In this document: piece after piece, positions 61,997-64,000 of the stretch
Position numbering within the stretch: the stretch's first letter is position 1
Layout of the letters: the number at the start of each line of letters is the position of its first letter
Source of the DNA: SAR202 cluster bacterium
Lineage (GTDB): Bacteria > Chloroflexota > Dehalococcoidia > Lucifugimonadales > VGZR01
Assembly: GCA_016872515.1 (NCBI GenBank)
Contig: VGZR01000005.1
Location: 1 to 64,000, forward strand
Length of the DNA: 64,000 bases
Direction of reading: 5' to 3'
The notes under the pieces: model-generated
What the model saw: the letters and a program-made list of their open reading frames with translations, nothing else
What the model was told of the DNA's origin: nothing
The model's database searches: none
Translations under genes and position numbers: made by a program

Positions 61997-62944
61997 CTAC
62001 CGGGACCGCAGCTCGCGGAACTGGATGCCGCTGGGGTTCATCTCCTCGTGCATCCGCTGGAGCCGCGCCACGCGCTTCTCGACGGGCGGGTGGCTGGAGA
62101 AGAGGTGGACGATGCTGTCGCCGCCCTTGAGGGCTGGCACAATGAAGAAGGCGTTGGCGTGCTCGACCTGGCGCAGGTCCTTCTCGGGGATGCGGTACAT
62201 GCGGTCGCTTATTTTCTCCAGGGCCGAGGCGAGGTTGAGCGGCGCGCCAGTGAGGATGGCGCCGCCACGGTCGGCAGCGAACTCCCGGTAGCGCGACAGG
62301 GCCAAAAGGAGGATCTGGGAGAGGAAATACACGACGATGGCGCCGACCCAGGCTAGCATCAGGTATGCACCCGCGCCGCCGCCCTCGCGCCGGTCGCGGC
62401 CTCCGCCGAACAGGCTCATCCAGAACATCATCTGCATGACGTAGCCGGCCATGATGACGATGATGCTCGCCCAGGTCATCACGGCGACGTCGCGGTTCTT
62501 GACGTGGGACAACTCGTGGCCCAGGACCGCCTCGACCTCTGCCTGGTCGAGCCGTTCCATGAGGCCGCGGGTCACGGCGACGACGGCGTTCTTCGGGTTA
62601 CGCCCCGTAGCAAACGCGTTGGGGACGTGGGTCTCCATGATGGCGATGCGCTTCGGCTTGGGGATGCCCGCACGCTCGGCCAGCCGCTCGATCATGGCGT
62701 GGAGTTTCGGCTCTTGCTCCGCGGTGACGACCTTGGCGCGGGTCGTCCACAGCACCAGCTTGTCGGAGAAGAAGTACTGGAACCCCGCCATGAGCACGGC
62801 GATGACCAGGATGAATATCCAGTTCACGCCCAGGGCGAACAGCAGCCCCAGGAAGCCGACGAACAGCGCCGCCAGCATGAACATCGTGAAGTACATCCGG
62901 AAGGTCAGCCCGCTGTCCCTTCCGATACTGTTTTGCCGCATCAT
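61997..62944 (-). CDS. htpX: M48 family metallopeptidase (HtpX-like)
   Basis: AVLGHELSHVKNRDVAVMTWAS; NAFATGRNPKNAVVAVTRGLM; REFAADRGGA. Confidence 0.95.
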   Translation of the reverse strand: MMRQNSIGRDSGLTFRMYFTMFMLAALFVGFLGLLFALGVNWIFILVIAVLMAGFQYFFSDKLVLWTTRAKVVTAEQEPKLHAMIERLAERAGIPKPKRIAIMETHVPNAFATGRNPKNAVVAVTRGLMERLDQAEVEAVLGHELSHVKNRDVAVMTWASIIVIMAGYVMQMMFWMSLFGGGRDRREGGGAGAYLMLAWVGAIVVYFLSQILLLALSRYREFAADRGGAILTGAPLNLASALEKISDRMYRIPEKDLRQVEHANAFFIVPALKGGDSIVHLFSSHPPVEKRVARLQRMHEEMNPSGIQFRELRSR

Positions 62945-63089
62945 ATCGCGCTACCTCCGCCCGTTGCTAACCACTTCGACACACACCCGTCTATTGTATC
63001 CGATACAGGCATGCGCTACATAGTCGCATCCTCTGCCCTCCCATCCTGTGCAACATATGCCGCGCCTTCTTGTTAGGGGACGTCAGCCC

Positions 63090-64000
63090 TCACTCGCTCG
63101 CCACGACGACGATAGGCTGCGCGATGATCCAGAGGCTGGTGGCGGTGTAGCCGACCATGAGCAGCAGCATGGGGTACTGGCTGCGCAGGGCACTCGAGCG
63201 GCCCTCCATCTGCCGTAGGGAGACCAGATGGGCCAGATAGACGGCGATGATGTGGCCGAGGACAATCACGGCTATGGAGGTGAACCAGAGGAACTTGGCA
63301 TTGATGACCAGCAGGTTGACGCGGTACGACGCGGTGCCGAACAGGTCCCAGCCGAAGCCGAAGGGATCGGATACAAGAGGGATGATGAGCTGTCCCTGCA
63401 CGGCGAGGAGTGAGATGTAGTGGGCAACGTTGTAGGCCAGGGCGATGGGGACGAGGGAGAAGACGAAGACGCGGGCCAACTCGGCAACGGAGGCGTCGGT
63501 GCCTGAGAGGCGCTTCATGAGCCAGGAGAAGCCGAAGTACACCGCCACGAACGCCGCCGGCACGGCCAGCAGGCCGACCGTGTCCACAACGCTGGCGACA
63601 CCAGCTCCCGTCCGGTCCTGGAAGAAGCGCTGTACGCTGTTCCAGGCGGACGTCTCGTTGAGGCCATCGAATGTGACGGTCGCCAGAGTGAGGACGACGA
63701 AGACGAGCATGGCGGTGGAAACGCGCCCTGGGCGGGCGAGGCCGACGGCGAAGGGCCGCAGGTTGAACTCTCTTTGCTCCGGCGCCGCCCGCTCGAAGCA
63801 GGCATAGCAGTCCACGCAGCCCTCAGCGGTGGGGCTGCACTCCACCTCGCAGCCGTGGCAGGCCCTGGTGTCCTTCACCCTCGCCTCGGTGGGCGAGAAA
63901 CGGCTGAAGAGGCCGAACAGGACGCTGAAGGCCTCGCCACGAGAGAGCCACACGTGCTTGCCGAACAGGTACATGCCGCCCCAGGTGATGAGGGAGTAGA
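63090..64000 (-). CDS. Conserved multi-pass membrane protein with Cys-rich motif (5' end outside window)
   Basis: Frame stays open to window end (YSLITWGGMYLFGKHVWLSRGEAFSVLFGLFSRFSP); CHGCEVECSPTAEGCVDCYACF; multiple TM helices. Confidence 0.75.
   Translation of the reverse strand, partial: YSLITWGGMYLFGKHVWLSRGEAFSVLFGLFSRFSPTEARVKDTRACHGCEVECSPTAEGCVDCYACFERAAPEQREFNLRPFAVGLARPGRVSTAMLVFVVLTLATVTFDGLNETSAWNSVQRFFQDRTGAGVASVVDTVGLLAVPAAFVAVYFGFSWLMKRLSGTDASVAELARVFVFSLVPIALAYNVAHYISLLAVQGQLIIPLVSDPFGFGWDLFGTASYRVNLLVINAKFLWFTSIAVIVLGHIIAVYLAHLVSLRQMEGRSSALRSQYPMLLLMVGYTATSLWIIAQPIVVVASE

Overview
64 kb of high-GC, densely packed bacterial chromosome. Gene content and layout (tig-clpP-clpX, purF-purM-purH, xseA/xseB, plsY, rny-ymdB, recX-recA, gyrA, ffh, topA-xer-aroQ-pepP-efp) suggest a Chloroflexota/Dehalococcoidia-like lineage; this is an inference from content, not a database match. 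No rRNA, CRISPR array or complete autonomous transposon was seen. Two tandem tRNA-Ser genes (GGA and CGA) are present. Most of the window is housekeeping. The unusual material is: (i) a ~420-bp cassette with inverted termini carrying two overlapping micro-ORFs (2803-3223); (ii) a dispersed family of C/G-rich, multi-hairpin intergenic repeats, with one apparent compensatory base-pair change between two copies that flank the split transketolase genes; (iii) a decayed primase/AAA-ATPase replication gene with several stops, interrupted by one of those repeats, next to a perfect 20-bp inverted repeat; (iv) an in-frame 20-bp perfect palindrome inside an M28 peptidase gene; (v) homopolymer frameshifts in dprA (two) and a GyrI-like gene (one); (vi) a VapBC-type toxin-antitoxin pair with a candidate operator. 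I did not find a convincing large undescribed multi-gene system. All family calls come from reading translated sequence; no searches were run.
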